NCBI GenBank assembly: GCA_016169945.1
Contig: JADLSH010000393.1
Span: forward strand, 9,585,501 to 9,649,500
Direction of reading: 5' to 3'
Source of the DNA: Trachythela sp. YZ-2020
Taxonomy: Eukaryota; Cnidaria; Anthozoa; Malacalcyonacea; Clavulariidae
DNA: 64,000 nt
Both the position numbers and the translations under genes were made by a program. Shown here piece by piece: positions 19,748 to 31,328 of the stretch (within the stretch, counting starts at the first letter, position 1; each line of letters starts with the position of its first letter). The notes under the pieces were generated by a model. It worked only from the letters and a program-made list of their open reading frames with translations, did not search any database and was not told the origin of the DNA.

Positions 19748-21228
19748 TCACTCATCAGTATGTTCTGGGTTTGGCATGCATTTCAACAGCTTCTCTTCTA
19801 GGAGACAACGCTTCCTCGCGTCCCTTTGGTAAACACCGTCCGCTGTTCGAATTACTACTCTACGCACAACTCCTTCAGCGGAACATATTTGTTGACCATA
19901 AGTACCAAATCTCCAACACTGAAATTGGGCATCTTCTTCAACCACTTTTGGGGTTCCTGTAAGGTGGGCAAGTATTCCTTTGTCCATCTTTCCCAGAATG
20001 TATCTGCTAACATCTGAACATATGTTTCCATCTTGCCTTGAACTTGTCCAGCCTGTCGAATTCACCAGCCGGCGTCGAAGGATTCTGACGCAGGAGGAGT
20101 ATATGGTTAGGCGTAAGTGCTTCCAAATCATGTGGATCACTTGAGACTGGCGTAATTGGTCGATCATTCATTAGTTTCTTGACTTCTACTAAGAATGTCC
20201 GCAAATTCTCGTCATTCAATTCACGTTGTCCGACCAACGAACGCAGAATCTTCTTGGTTGAGCGTATTAAGCGTTCCCAAACGCCTCCTTGGTGACTAGC
20301 TCCTGGGGGATTAAACACCCACTCGACGCCTCTGCGTGACAGCGAACCTTGGATCTTTCCTATATCTCATGAGTTCAAAGCTTCGATCACGTCGGCTTCC
20401 GATCCCTTGAAATTGGTGCCGTTGTCGCTATATATGATCAGTGCAAGGCGCACCTCTTCGACCAATAAAACGTAGAACGGCATTGATAAACTATCGGTCG
20501 ACAAGTTCTCTGCTACTGCTCGGTATCGTAAACATGTGAAGATACATCCAGAGCGTTTTCCCAATGTCTCATTTTTCTTCGATATCGTTTTAGGACCAAG
20601 CTTAACGTACAGAGGTCCAAAGTAGTCTACGCCCACTGCCGCGAATGGGTACGCGATTCCATCGCTATCCCACGATACTCTCACGCTTGGCAGCGGTGCC
20701 ATTACTTGCTCTCCTAATCTCGCGTTCTCTCGTTTACAAACTTGACAGCCCTTGAGAACACGTTTCACATACGAAACCCCGTTGGTGATCCAAAAACGCT
20801 CTCTCGTTTTCGCTAATGTCTGATAGCTCCCTACGTGTCCGTTAAGATAGTGATAGTGCAATATAATCAATTCTGATACAGGGTGGTCCTTTGGCATTAT
20901 AAACGGATGTTTGGCATCATAGCTTAAGCTCGATCGATCTAATCTTCCTCCTAATCGGTTTAAGTTGGGCGAGGCTACCTTTCATTGCCGTCTCCACATC
21001 GTTCGGGAAGGATTCTCTTTGAAAGTGCTCAATTATTCTCCTTTCCGCTTCTTCCAGCTCCGACACGGATAGCAGTAGTAGGTCTTGTTCTCCAACGTCC
21101 TTCAAGTTCTCATTGCTTCTCATCTCGTTAGAATCCTTCAAAGTTCGTTTCCGACATGCTCTGATCAGCCACGCAACAACTCTCCGAGTCTTTCCCACGT
21201 TGAAAATCGTCGAAATAATGAGCTCCAA
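19748..21228 (-). pseudogene. Bel-Pao integrase and C-terminal region
   Basis: The zinc-binding part HYHYLNGHVGSYQTLAKTR...CQVCKRENARLG is followed by AVGVDYFGPLYV and YSDNGTNFKGSE (two catalytic Asp) and GGVWERLIRSTKKILRS (catalytic Glu in WERL). Frames shift at about 20340 and 20900. Confidence 0.9.
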
Positions 21229-21252
21229 AATTCGTCTTGTACTGCTGTTCCG

Positions 21253-22097
21253 TCAAATAACCTTTTCCTTCTTCACGGCCTCGGCATTCTCATCAAGGCC
21301 GTCTACCATATATGTAGGTTGGGAAGGCCATTCATCTGCCAACCTCCAGAGGAACTCCGGTCCACGTTTCCATCGCTCTAGTTTATCCGTCTCGCAAGCT
21401 TGAATTCCTCTCGACGCATAATCTGCTGGATTGAGTTCCGATCTTACATGGTGCCACTGTTCTGGCGTTGACTCTTGACGGATGGCAGTGACACGATTTG
21501 CAACGAACGTAACGAACCGCCGTGTCTCGTTAGCGATATATTGCAGGACAATCATCGAATTGGTCCAGAACATGTTTCTGTCGATCTTTAGTCTTCCTTG
21601 TAACTCCTTTACAATAATCTTGTTGGTGCGTGTGGCCAAAGTGGCTGCTGTAAATTCTAACTTGGGAACGGTAACTGCCTTGTTGAGGGGTTTGACTCGA
21701 GACTTTCCCATGACAAAACTACAGTGGATTTCTCCTTTCTCGCTCACGAGACGCAAGTACGACACCGTACCATAACCATGTTCTTGAGAAGCATCGGGGA
21801 AGTGATGAAGCTCCACCTGTTCGATCTGTCCGAAATTTTTCGGGTTAAAGCATCGTGATATTTCGTATCTGTCTAGGCAAGATTGCCTTGGAAGTTCACG
21901 ATTCCAGTCGAACTTCAATCTACATACTGTAATTCTTGATTGATTTCTCTAGCTGGCAGAATAAGTGGACTAGCAAATCCAAGGGGGTCATAGACGGTCG
22001 CTATCGACGATAACACACCCTTGCGATTGTTTTGCTCTTTCTTGTTATTAACGACTGGGTTGATCATATCTCTTTCTACGTCCCAATTAATGAACAC
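21253..22097 (-). pseudogene. Bel-Pao RNase H and Pao-specific region
   Basis: VYDPLGFASPLILPAREINQ, then HHFPDASQEHGYGTVSYLR, VPKLEFTAATLATR and SELNPADYASRG. The RNase H acidic residues appear, but the second Asp block reads MFWTNSMIVLQY (Asn in place of Asp), probably inactivating. Confidence 0.85.
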
Positions 22098-22781
22098 CGA
22101 GCGCAGGATCCATGGGCAATGCTTCGATCTTTAACTACTGGTGCTCTCTCTTCTGTTGGAAATTCTTCTAGCACTTCTCGCGAATTCGAATTCCATTTGG
22201 TGAGCTGGAATCCTCCCTTCGCTAGTAAACTCTGTAGCTCTTTACCTACGAGTTTAGCTTCATCTAAATCGGAGAATGACTTTAAAAGGTCATCAACGTA
22301 AAAATCACGGAGAACTGCGTCCACGGCAGTTGACGAATAATTGTGGAGGTTGTCCTTCGCGGTTCTTCTGAGAGCATATCCCGCAACACTTGGTGATGAT
22401 TTTGCTCCAAATATATGGACGAGCATCTGATATGTCTTAACTGCCTTCGAGATGTCACCATCAGGCCACCAAAGATAACAAAGTACTCCACGATTTAACA
22501 TAGATCTGATGAAACATTCTCTTCACGTCAGCGGTTACGGCTATGTTATCGACTCTAAATCTCAGTATCACACCAATGAGATAACTAGTGTTCTCTGGTC
22601 CTCGCAACAATTCATCATTCAACGAAGTTCCGTTGATCTTGCAAGCACAATCAAAAACTACTCTCGGTTCACTGGCTTCCTTGCGTGGTGATGCAGGTAC
22701 CACAATGGCTTGAGGGTCTCGTTGCTCTTTCTTCGTGGTATTTTTCCATAACGCTGCTGTACTCCTTACGGAAGTTTTCAT
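22076..22781 (-). pseudogene. Bel-Pao reverse transcriptase
   Basis: PRVVFDCACKINGTSLND, TADVKRMFHQIYV and the catalytic FYVDDLLKSF are split over two frames near 22500. Confidence 0.9.
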
Positions 22782-22818
22782 CTCTCTCTATCTTCGGTTT
22801 TAAGGACCCTAATCGCCT

Positions 22819-23526
22819 CTAATGGACCCTAATCGGACCATAAACTGTCCATCCTAGAGGTGTCTTCACTGCGCATGGTTGTCCTTCCTTTCCGTCTCTT
22901 CGGTCGAGATAGTTATCAACTATACCAGGGCGATCACTTCCTATCAAAATGGTGACGTGTTTGTCCCCAGTTTCAGGTAAGACAATGTCTTGAAGGTGTG
23001 GCCAGTCTTGAACTTCTTTGTTAGTAGCTACGTGTCTTGGAATCACCGGTAAGCTATCCGTGGTTAGTACACCTTCAAGCTGGACCCTTTCACCGCCCGA
23101 CGCCGATTCAATGTCCAACCGCACTTCATAGCCTGCCTTCTGTTGTTGACAGTTCACTGTCGTCATAGTATATTTAGCCGGTTTTGCATCTAGCACTGCT
23201 AGCTCTTGAACTAAACTTTCTAGACAAAGAGTCGTATCGGATCCACTGTCCAAGAATGCGTATGTAACAAGATATTTGTCACTGGTAGCGCTGCTCACCT
23301 TGACTGGTACTACCTTAAAACAAACCTTGACTGCGCCAATGTTGACCGGTTCATTAGAAAGTCTGGTTGCTGTTGACGTAGACATATGTAGATTCATCAT
23401 GTTTTGTCTCTCATCTGCAGTACTACCTTGGGTCGCAACATCTTTCTTTGGACCGTTAATTACTTTGCATCTCTTTCTCTTGATTATTGGCGTTGGAATT
23501 GTCCCTTTTAACATCTTCATCGCCAT
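22819..23526 (-). pseudogene. Bel-Pao aspartic protease
   Basis: The frame includes YAFLDSGSDTTLCLESLV with the catalytic DSG, then PVIPRHVATNKEVQDWPHL and ILIGSDRPGI, usual for the protease and following region of Pao elements. Confidence 0.88.
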
Positions 23527-23797
23527 GGATGAGGTAATGGTGGTGTTTTCCGCATCCGGCTATACGACAAGTAAATCCACTTTTACACGACCTTGCAAAA
23601 TGACCTTCGCCTAGACATATTCTGGAAAGTTTATGCTGCTTCACGGTTCTCAGCTGATCCTTTAAGACTGAGGACTTAAATACTTTGCACCTCCAAACAC
23701 CGTGCGGCCCAGAGCACTCGAGGCATCCACGACTGATTCTTGCAGGGGCTTCTTCATTATTTAATTCACTCTGAATCGCGTACGCGTTAACTCTCAT
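23456..23797 (-). pseudogene. Bel-Pao zinc-knuckle region
   Basis: Cys/His motifs CLECSGPHGVWRC, CLGEGHFARSC and CGKHHHYLIH are present. The middle knuckle has CLGEGHFARSC where a second Cys (CLxxGH) is normal. Confidence 0.85.
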
Positions 23798-24037
23798 TTG
23801 TTGATCGGATTGATGTTTCTTGTTTTCGTTAAGCTCTCTTCCATACCTGGTGTTTATACGCCCTGCTACGTTCTTCAGAAAATTTACGAAGTCATCGAAT
23901 TGTACATGATCTTTGCTCTTAATAAGGTCTCCAGCTCAACATAACTATTACATCTTCATTGTCCAGTCGATTAGAGTAGCTGGGTCCCATGCTCTTTAAT
24001 GCCCTCTCGGAATCTTCTAGATGTCGTACAAACTCCA

Positions 24038-24905
24038 TCAACGCACTCTAAGCTTCTTCATATGAGCTTCCACTATCATATGAGGCTGGCCAAAATTCTC
24101 AAGAAGACATTTATTTGCTTCCTTATATCTCTGGTTAATGTCAAGGTTAACACAACTTCGGATTGCATCCTTCGCTTTGCCGACACACTGCGCTAATAGG
24201 CGAGTAAATCTCTGCGACTCATCAGACACTTGGGATTCTATGTTATCTTTAAAGTTCGTCATGAACTCTACATACTCTAGAGGGTCACCACTGAATCTCA
24301 TGAGCTCTATTTTAGGTAAAGAGGGACCTTTCTTTATGACTTGTGCTATGGAGTTCCATACATCTACTTGTGGTTGGGGTGGTGGCGCTGGCTGTTCGGG
24401 CAAGGTAATTGTAGCTTCAGGCTTAGCATTTGATAAAATTCCTTACTTGTAACATCTAGGCCTACTCCGGGAATATCTAACTTGCTCGAATCAGGTATGT
24501 CAGAAGTTGTCGCCGCTTGGTTTCTGGGCTAGGATGGTCATGTGGCAATGGTGTAGGTGGTTATGCCCATGTTGCTTGAAGATGAGGGGCTGGTAGGTGC
24601 TCAGGGATGAATTCAGGCTGACTGGGGTGGGGACTTTCAGATTTTTCTATGCTAGCTGTCGTTTGAAAGTCCTGAAGGTATTCGTTCATACCATCAACAC
24701 CTTCATCTTCAGGAATCTTATCGATGACGAAATCAATCTTTGCCTGCTTTAGTTCTGTCTCGGCATTAAGTAACTTGAGCTTCCTTCCAAGCTCAGTCTT
24801 ACGTTGCTCAGCTGCTTCATATTGGCGTTCTAACTCTTGCCTCTCTTTTAGGGCCTGAATTTTCAACTTTGCCTCTTCCACAACCTTTCTCCTTTCTTTC
24901 ATACT
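24038..24905 (-). pseudogene. Bel-Pao gag
   Basis: A charged coiled-coil-like start (MKERRKVVEEAKLKIQALKE) at 24902-24561 and the gag core at 24403-24038 (LPKIELMRFSGDPLEYVEF; NFGQPHMIVEAHMKKL) are in different frames. Confidence 0.88.
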
Positions 24906-24910
24906 GCTCC

Positions 24911-27275
24911 TACTAGATGCTCATCCACCCTCATCGCCCCTCTGGAGAACATAGCTGCTGGCAACCAATCGAAAAACCTTGTCATCTGGTCTGAACACCT
25001 CATCACCTCCTTCCACCAGGCTCAAAAGGCATTATCATCCAACAAATCCATTGTGATCCCAAAACCTGAAGACCAACTTTGGATTGTAACTGATGGCTCC
25101 GTGAAAATGAATGGTCTTGGTGCAACACTCTACGCCCTCCGCAACAACAAATTGCTTCTCGCCGGTTTCTTCAGCGCAAAGACCAAAAAACACCAGGTAA
25201 CTTGGCTCCCCTGTGAAATAGAAGCACTGTCCATCGCTTCAGCTATTAAGCACTTTGCGCCGTATATCATCCAATCCAAGATCCAGACCTGCGTCCTCAC
25301 AGACAGCAAGCCTTGCGTCCAATCCTTTGAAAAGCTTTGTCGTGGCCAATTCTCTTCAAGCCCGCGTGTCACTACATTCCTTTCGACCGTCAGCCGTTAC
25401 CAGACATCACTCCGCCACCTTGCCGGTTCTGCTAACTTACCATCTGACTTCGCCAGCCGCAATACTCCACCCTGTGACGATCCTCGTTGTCAGATCTGCT
25501 CCTTCATCTCGAAAGCCGAAGATTCAGTTGTTCGTCCCATTTCCATCCATGACGTACTTTCTGGCTCTGTCACTCTTCCTTTCACTACCCGGTCGGCGTG
25601 GCTACAAACTCAACAAGAATGTCCAGACCTGCGTCGTGTCCACTCTCATCTCAAGCAAGGCACCCGCCCTTCCAAGAAGTCAACCAACATTAAGGACGTC
25701 AAGCGCTACCTCAACGTTGCCTCTCTTTCAAGGGACGGTCTAGTTGTCAAAAAAGATGAGCCATTTTGTCCTTCTCGTGAATGTATCCTTGTTCCTCGCC
25801 CTATAATAGATGGTCTACTGACTGCACTTCATGTCAAATTTAGCCACCCGTCTCGTCACCAGCTAAAACAAGTTGTCCTCCGCTATTTCTACGCCTTAGA
25901 CCTCGACAAATCTCTGGATCGTTGCACACAATCATGCCACTTATGTGCTTCCCTCAAGAAGATCCCCACCTGTTTGATCGAACAGTCCACATCAGACCCA
26001 CCAGCCGCAGTTGGTATATCATTTCCTGCAGACGTGATGAAGAGAAACAAACAACTCGTCCTTGTCGTTCGTGAGACAACCTCTTCTTTCACCGCATCCT
26101 GCATTGTAGAAGACGAACGCCGCGATACCCTCCGTGCTGGTCTTATCCGCCTCTGCCTTGAGCTATGCCCGATTTCTGGTCCCTGTGCAGTTATTAGAGT
26201 TGATCCTGCTCCTGGGTTTGCTGCTCTAGCTAACGACGAAGAACTGCGACGCCATAAAGTCTCCCTCGAGATTGGTCGCGTAACGAATGTTAACAAGAAC
26301 CCGGTAGCTGAGAAATGTATCGCTGAGCTCGGAGATGAACTACTCCGCATTTCCCCAAAAGGTGGTGCTGCTTCTCCTCTAACAGTTGCAATCGCCACTG
26401 CTAACCTGAACACCCGTATACGTGACAGAGGTTTGTCTGCCCGTGAGATGTGGTTCCAACGCGATCAATTTACCAACAGTCAACTTCCCATCTCCGACCT
26501 CCACCTGATCAGGCAACAGCATTTACATCGTACTCATAACCACCCTGCCAGCGAGAAGTCCAAAACACCCAGTGGCCAACCTCCTTCACCCCTCGCCGTT
26601 CAAATTGGCGACTTAGTGTATATTACTTCAGATGGTTCCAAAACTCGCGCCCGTGATCGATACTTGGTTGTTTCTATTGATGGCTTATGGTGCAACGTAC
26701 GTAAGTTTACTGGTTCCAAACTCCGATCCACATCTTATCGCGTCAAATTAGCAGAGTGCTTTCGTGTCAACGACAAGTCAGCTCCTCCACCAATACCTCG
26801 TCTCCATCAACCGTACGACAACGAGTCTACCAAAGCCGTTGAACCAAAGCCTCCCCTCCCACCACGAGTCCCAGAAGAGCTGTCCAAACCACCGAACACT
26901 GATACTCGTCATCCACTCCCGAGTCATACCCCATGTTCGCCTAACCCATTGACCGACGTGATGCAAGCTGATCCAGAACACTCCCCTTTTCTGCACCTAA
27001 CGAACACTCAACCGATGTTCCAAACCTACCACCTGTCCGTCTCCCTGGAACCGAAGACCCACATACTGCCCCACGTCGTTCCACTCGCCTGTGTAAACCT
27101 CCTGCTCACTTACAGGACTTTGTTATCTAGTTATGTTATTATCTTCTTATCTAGCACGAACAGTCTTATCAAGTACGAACAGTCTTATCTAGCTCGAACA
27201 GTCTTACCTAGCACGAACAGTTTCCCCTTTTGGGACAATAAGAACATAAAGACAGAAAGAGTAGTCACGCCATAG
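24911..27275 (+). pseudogene. Ty3/Gypsy-like pol fragment (RNase H and integrase), 740-codon frame
   Basis: An uninterrupted frame 25053-27275 follows RT-connection sequence from about 24911 (APTRCSSTLIAPLENIA). RNase H: WIVTDGSVKMNG (Asp), LPCEIEALSI (Glu), VLTDSKPCVQ (Asp), PSDFASR. Integrase: HVKFSHPSRHQLKQ...CTQSCHLCASLK zinc site, a core with VIRVDPAPGF (second Asp) and NPVAEKCIAELGDELL (Glu), and a C-terminal ARDRYLVVSIDGLWCNVRKF segment. RT, protease and gag are absent, so it is a 5'-truncated copy despite its intact frame. The tail after residue 570 is Pro-rich and looks like noncoding-derived readthrough. Confidence 0.85.
27135..27225 (+). repeat. CTTATCTAGCACGAACAGT tandem repeat
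   Basis: About four copies of a ~20-bp unit lie just before a purine-rich stretch (AGAACATAAAGACAGAAAG) that could be a polypurine tract. Confidence 0.75.
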
Positions 27276-27278
27276 TTT

Positions 27279-27389
27279 GGTTATAATTCCATGACACGCA
27301 ATCACGAATATTTCTCTTTGATCTTGACCCCAATCCCGACCCAATCCCTAACCCTAACCCTATTTCGTGCGTGTCATGGAATTGTAACC
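27279..27389. mobile_element. 111-bp MITE with 8-bp TSD
   Basis: GGTTATAATTCCATGACACG and its inverse are the termini. CATAGTTT is duplicated at 27271-27278 and 27390-27397 and contains the TAG stop of the Gypsy-like frame. The centre holds CCCTAACCCTAACCCT, telomere-like by sequence only. Confidence 0.8.
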
Positions 27390-27396
27390 CATAGTT

Positions 27397-27481
27397 TTGT
27401 TATTGTTATTGTTATTGTTATTGTTATTGTTATTGTTATTGTTATTGTTATTGTTATTGTTATTGTTATTGTTATTGTTAT
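27397..27481 (+). repeat. (TTATTG)n microsatellite
   Basis: About 14 perfect copies of a hexamer; the open frames across it are artefacts. Confidence 0.97.
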
Positions 27482-27676
27482 ACGCGCCTGCGATGCTAGT
27501 CGCGCCTAGTTATGTACTCCGTGTAAGATTATCGTTCTCTCTCTTCCCACGTTGTTATTTTACATCCTCGCTTGTGTAGTAAGTTTGGCCGTATTAAATT
27601 GTCATTTATTCGCTGACTGTGTGAGTTGTCTTTCAATATTGGCGTTATTATTATTATTATTAATACATATAAGTAA

Positions 27677-27776
27677 TATATACAAACCGCGCGAGAGGTC
27701 TTTATCTGATTTAAAACATCGAGGCGCCGCCGAGTGTTTTAGATCTGATAAAGACCTCTCGCGCGGTTTGTATATG
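27677..27776. repeat. 100-bp foldback element
   Basis: ATATACAAACCGCGCGAGAG and AGGTCTTTATCTGAT pair with their inverse on the right; arms about 47 bp. An (ATT)n run precedes it. From 27780 to 28900 I see no gene, only a G-rich stretch with GGGAAT/GGGATT motifs (28115-28245). Confidence 0.85.
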
Positions 27777-28929
27777 ACTTCTAATTAAAATGACTCGTTT
27801 TGTATACGCTCACTGGCGTTGGAATTTTGAAGATTGATGTTATCTACGCTGTAAAAATTGAAGGAGAAAATTTGAGCAAGTCTATATCAAATATATAGAT
27901 CCGCTACGGGTCATGAGTTTCCTTTGTATTTTGCCTATGAATAATTAATGAATTTTAGAAATATATATATAGTGGTTTTAACAAATCATGAATGATTTTT
28001 ACACTGCAACCACATAGTACCACATACCTCAATTATCAAAGGTCCAGTCAGAAACTTAAATTAGGCTTATTTAATATCAAACTAATAATTCAGAATTACT
28101 TTTTAAGAGGGTTGTGAATGGGGTAAAATGGGAACTGCATGGGATTTGATTACTTTTGGACTGGAAAAATGGGATTAACTGCACTGGGAATAGCTGGGAC
28201 TGGGGTTTAACCCCTGGGAATTGGAATGGGATTTCTCTTCTTAAATGGTCTTTCCGACTCTAGTTTCTGACACATTTGCTTAAATTATCCCATTTTGACC
28301 TGAGCAGACAAATAGAGTCTATTTTTCGCCTGACCGCCGCAACTAATTTTTACCTACCAAAGCCAGTGGTTCCACTCCCCAGCATTAATTTCCTTCTCTA
28401 TAACTCGAAATTTCCTTCTTTTTCACAAAATATTCTAAATTTCGTAGCATTTTTGCTTCCAGATTGTTTATGAAAATTAACTCATTTATTTGTATTAAAG
28501 TGACAGTAGAAACATATTGTCTAATTCTTCCGGTATATTTAGATACTGTGCGGGTAAAATATATTCTAAAAGTTACTAGTGCTTCGTTAATTCTTCGTTA
28601 TGATACTATATTCCAATAACCAGGGACTGGTCTTTAATTACAGGGGAGCTGGCATGAAATTCCAGCGCTATTTTGGTGGGAACGTGAAATTTGTGTTTGT
28701 TTGTTTCGCTTCGGTCAACGGAGGGAGCCCGGTTCCCATGTGAATGAAATCGCAAAAACATATGAAAGCAATATATGAGACAGGATACAAAATAATATAT
28801 ACTTAAATAACTTAAACATGAATTTAAGTAAAATAATATAGACAAACGAACTATAAACTACAAACGAAATATATAATGTTTCCTGCGGGCTTCTCGGTTG
28901 TTCATTTCATCTTGATATTTCATTGCAAT

Positions 28930-30505
28930 TTAAATAAGTATATCTGACGGAATTGGGTATATCTTCGATTTATTTTTAAAAAAATTATCTTTTTCCACCC
29001 TCTTCTTCTCAGCTTTAGACTTTTTGTCTTTCTTTTTATCTGCCTTTTCCTGCTTCGATATATTTTTTATTTTCTCTTTCTTCTTCATGTTTAACCTACC
29101 GCTGCTTGTTAGAACAATTTAATCTGCAAAATATAAGAATGGGTAGTCAGCATTCATATTTTTATCATGCATGGTTCATTTACCATTATTTTTTCACGTG
29201 CACATCTCCTCAAAGTATTCTTAATACTGTATATAGATGTAAATCAGCGTTTCGGGAGACAAAGCATTGAAATGTTTGCAGATATATCTATTATTCAGCG
29301 GCAAAACACTTTTGATGTCCTCATACCCAGAACGAGGCTCATCACACACAGACCCGGCACTCGACACCTGGGTGGAGTTATCCTCAGCTCCATGCAGGTA
29401 TGTTGAAATCGTTTGTGTTTTGCACATTGGAACAGGTCTGTCTACAAGATGGATCAAGACAGCCATCGTTCCAGGATTCAACATCTGCAGATTATTTTTC
29501 ATCGGCTACCTCCACATCACTGTCAACAACAGCTGATTCAGTCTGTTCTCCTATAGCTGGATTGGTAGGTAATTATCAGAACAAAGCGCGATTATGAACT
29601 CAGGAATGGTCCACATCGGAACTTGGTGAACGGCATTGCTGCTGAACTCTCCTGCATGATGACGATCGTTCTCTACAATATTGGTGTCCGTATCAACATA
29701 TTTTGTCACAGGTCCGACTGTCGCTGCATAAATCATCGGAAGCCTTTGCTTCTAAAGTTGAAATACTGGAAGACTCATTAGATGTCTGCAGACTTGGATT
29801 ATCTTTAGATTCTTCACAAGACTCAATGTCGCCCTTCGCTGAAATTTCCACATCTTTTTTTCTTGGTGGTGAAAGACCAAATTCGGAATTTCTTATCTCC
29901 CTCTCCAGATGATCGTCAGTTCTTTTGCTCGTTTCATCAGCATGTCGTTTTCTATCTTCATCAAGACGACATTTAATTTGCCATCAGGAACGTTGACTTT
30001 TCATGTTCCTTTCACCTTTAATGTTGTCAACTGAAAAATCCAGTGCAAATACAAGGTATTTTATCTCTGAATAAAGAAAGCGAAACTAAGGTAAATTCAT
30101 TAACAAACAACAAAATCTCTTCCAGACAATTTTGTGTGATTCTGTGTAAACACTAATTCAAAGGCTATGCGCAATTAGGTCGAAAGTTAGCGTGCGCAAT
30201 TAGCGTCAGCATACCGTTGATCAATGAGTTGCATAGCAACAGAAAAGTTTTTAATTCGCACAAAAAGTGCACGTCAAGAAGTATTGAGAATGTTGTACTT
30301 TTTATTCCCAAATATTTTACATTTCAACGATTCTTACCTTTCTGCTGTTCAAGCTCCGACTGTTTTTGGAGTTCTTTCAAATTTGCTCTTCATGAGAGAC
30401 TCGAGACTTTCACTTTGAAGAAATAGTGTTCTTGGCATTCTGACGTTTCGTTAAACGGCGATTGAACCAATGACTCTGTACTTCGCTGTTCAGCACTCGC
30501 CATTT
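28930..30505 (-). pseudogene. Unidentified, probably decayed minus-strand gene
   Basis: A start-like exon at 30505-30344 reads MASAEQRSTESLVQSPFNE, then an in-frame TGA, then RANLKELQKQSELEQQK before a GTAAGA donor. A second block (about 30043-29710) has acceptor TTTTTCAG and continues in phase, with another TGA, an acidic Ser-rich stretch (KRTDDHLEREIRNSEFG, DIESCEESKDNPSLQ) and a third TGA. The end (29089-28930) is a Lys-rich stretch (MKKKEKIKNISKQEKADKKK). All three TGAs could have come from CGA by CpG decay. I do not recognise the family. It may be a pseudogene or a wrongly joined set of exons. Confidence 0.35.
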
Positions 30506-30982
30506 TTTAACAATGTAGGAATTTCTACTAAGAAAGACGTAATGTACTGTCTGTCGCAGTCAGCCAATTATGACAAAGTTCACTATTACGACAAAGCTTT
30601 TTATACGCTTCCATCTGGACGATGATGGGTAATTAATTAGCGTGAACTTTGTGATGTCATTTAATTTAACCCCAGAAAAACGTATTTTTCCACTAGCTAT
30701 ATGTAACACTTTTCGCGTAAATCGACATTTTTATCAGCATGACGTAACAAAATTAAAGCTGTACTGGCAGAATGAAAATCAGATATACGCACGCGAAACA
30801 AATCGTTACCTTTCTGTAAAGCGCAACCTTATCTATTTGGAATAATTTTTAATTTGACTATTCGATCAACGACTTTTTAACAAGTTCTTGTTCATTTATA
30901 TGAAGTAAAGAACAAATATCAAATGCCATTTCAAAGTTTCATCATTAATCGCAGGTATTATTAATCGCAGCATCGCCATAAC

Positions 30983-31165
30983 CAGTGTTGTAAATACTCG
31001 TTACTAAAGTAACGCGTTACTAATCACTAATCACTTTTTGAGTAATTTTTCGGTAATTTATTACTTCCTATAATTTTGTAACGTAATTAATTACTTTTGA
31101 AGGTAACCAGTAACATTTTGCAAAAGTAATTTTGCGTTACTTCTGTGTACTTTTTTATTTTCTAA
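30983..31165 (+). repeat. hAT-like terminus with GTTACT motifs
   Basis: CAGTGTTG followed by many GTTACT/AGTAAC motifs, including GTAACGCGTTAC, is typical of hAT subterminal sequence. The other end was not found. Confidence 0.45.
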
Positions 31166-31328
31166 CCTAATTACAAATTCCGCATTTCGACGATTTCGTC
31201 CATGTGTACTGTAATACAGTCTGTTTTTTAGTAGTTTGAAAATCGTTTCTGTTTTTGAACGAAAAGGCCTGCGGTGTTACTGGTCAGCGGCCATAGATCA
31301 TTGTAAATACTTCATGACATTGTACTGT

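Larger units (their letters stand above)
19628..24910 (-). pseudogene. Bel-Pao LTR retrotransposon, decayed
   Basis: Minus-strand pieces in Bel-Pao order: gag, zinc knuckles, aspartic protease, RT, RNase H, integrase, C-terminus. The frame changes at least eight times and stops intervene, so no polyprotein can be made. The 5' end (LTR and gag start) is cut off near 24910, where a Gypsy-like fragment begins on the other strand. Confidence 0.92.

Noticed and set aside
25255..26413. Other frames within the Gypsy-like pol (162 and 174 codons)
   Set aside because: Shadows of the 740-codon frame, which alone carries RNase H and integrase motifs.
27328..27365. Interstitial telomere
   Set aside because: Only two to three CCCTAA-like units inside a small MITE.
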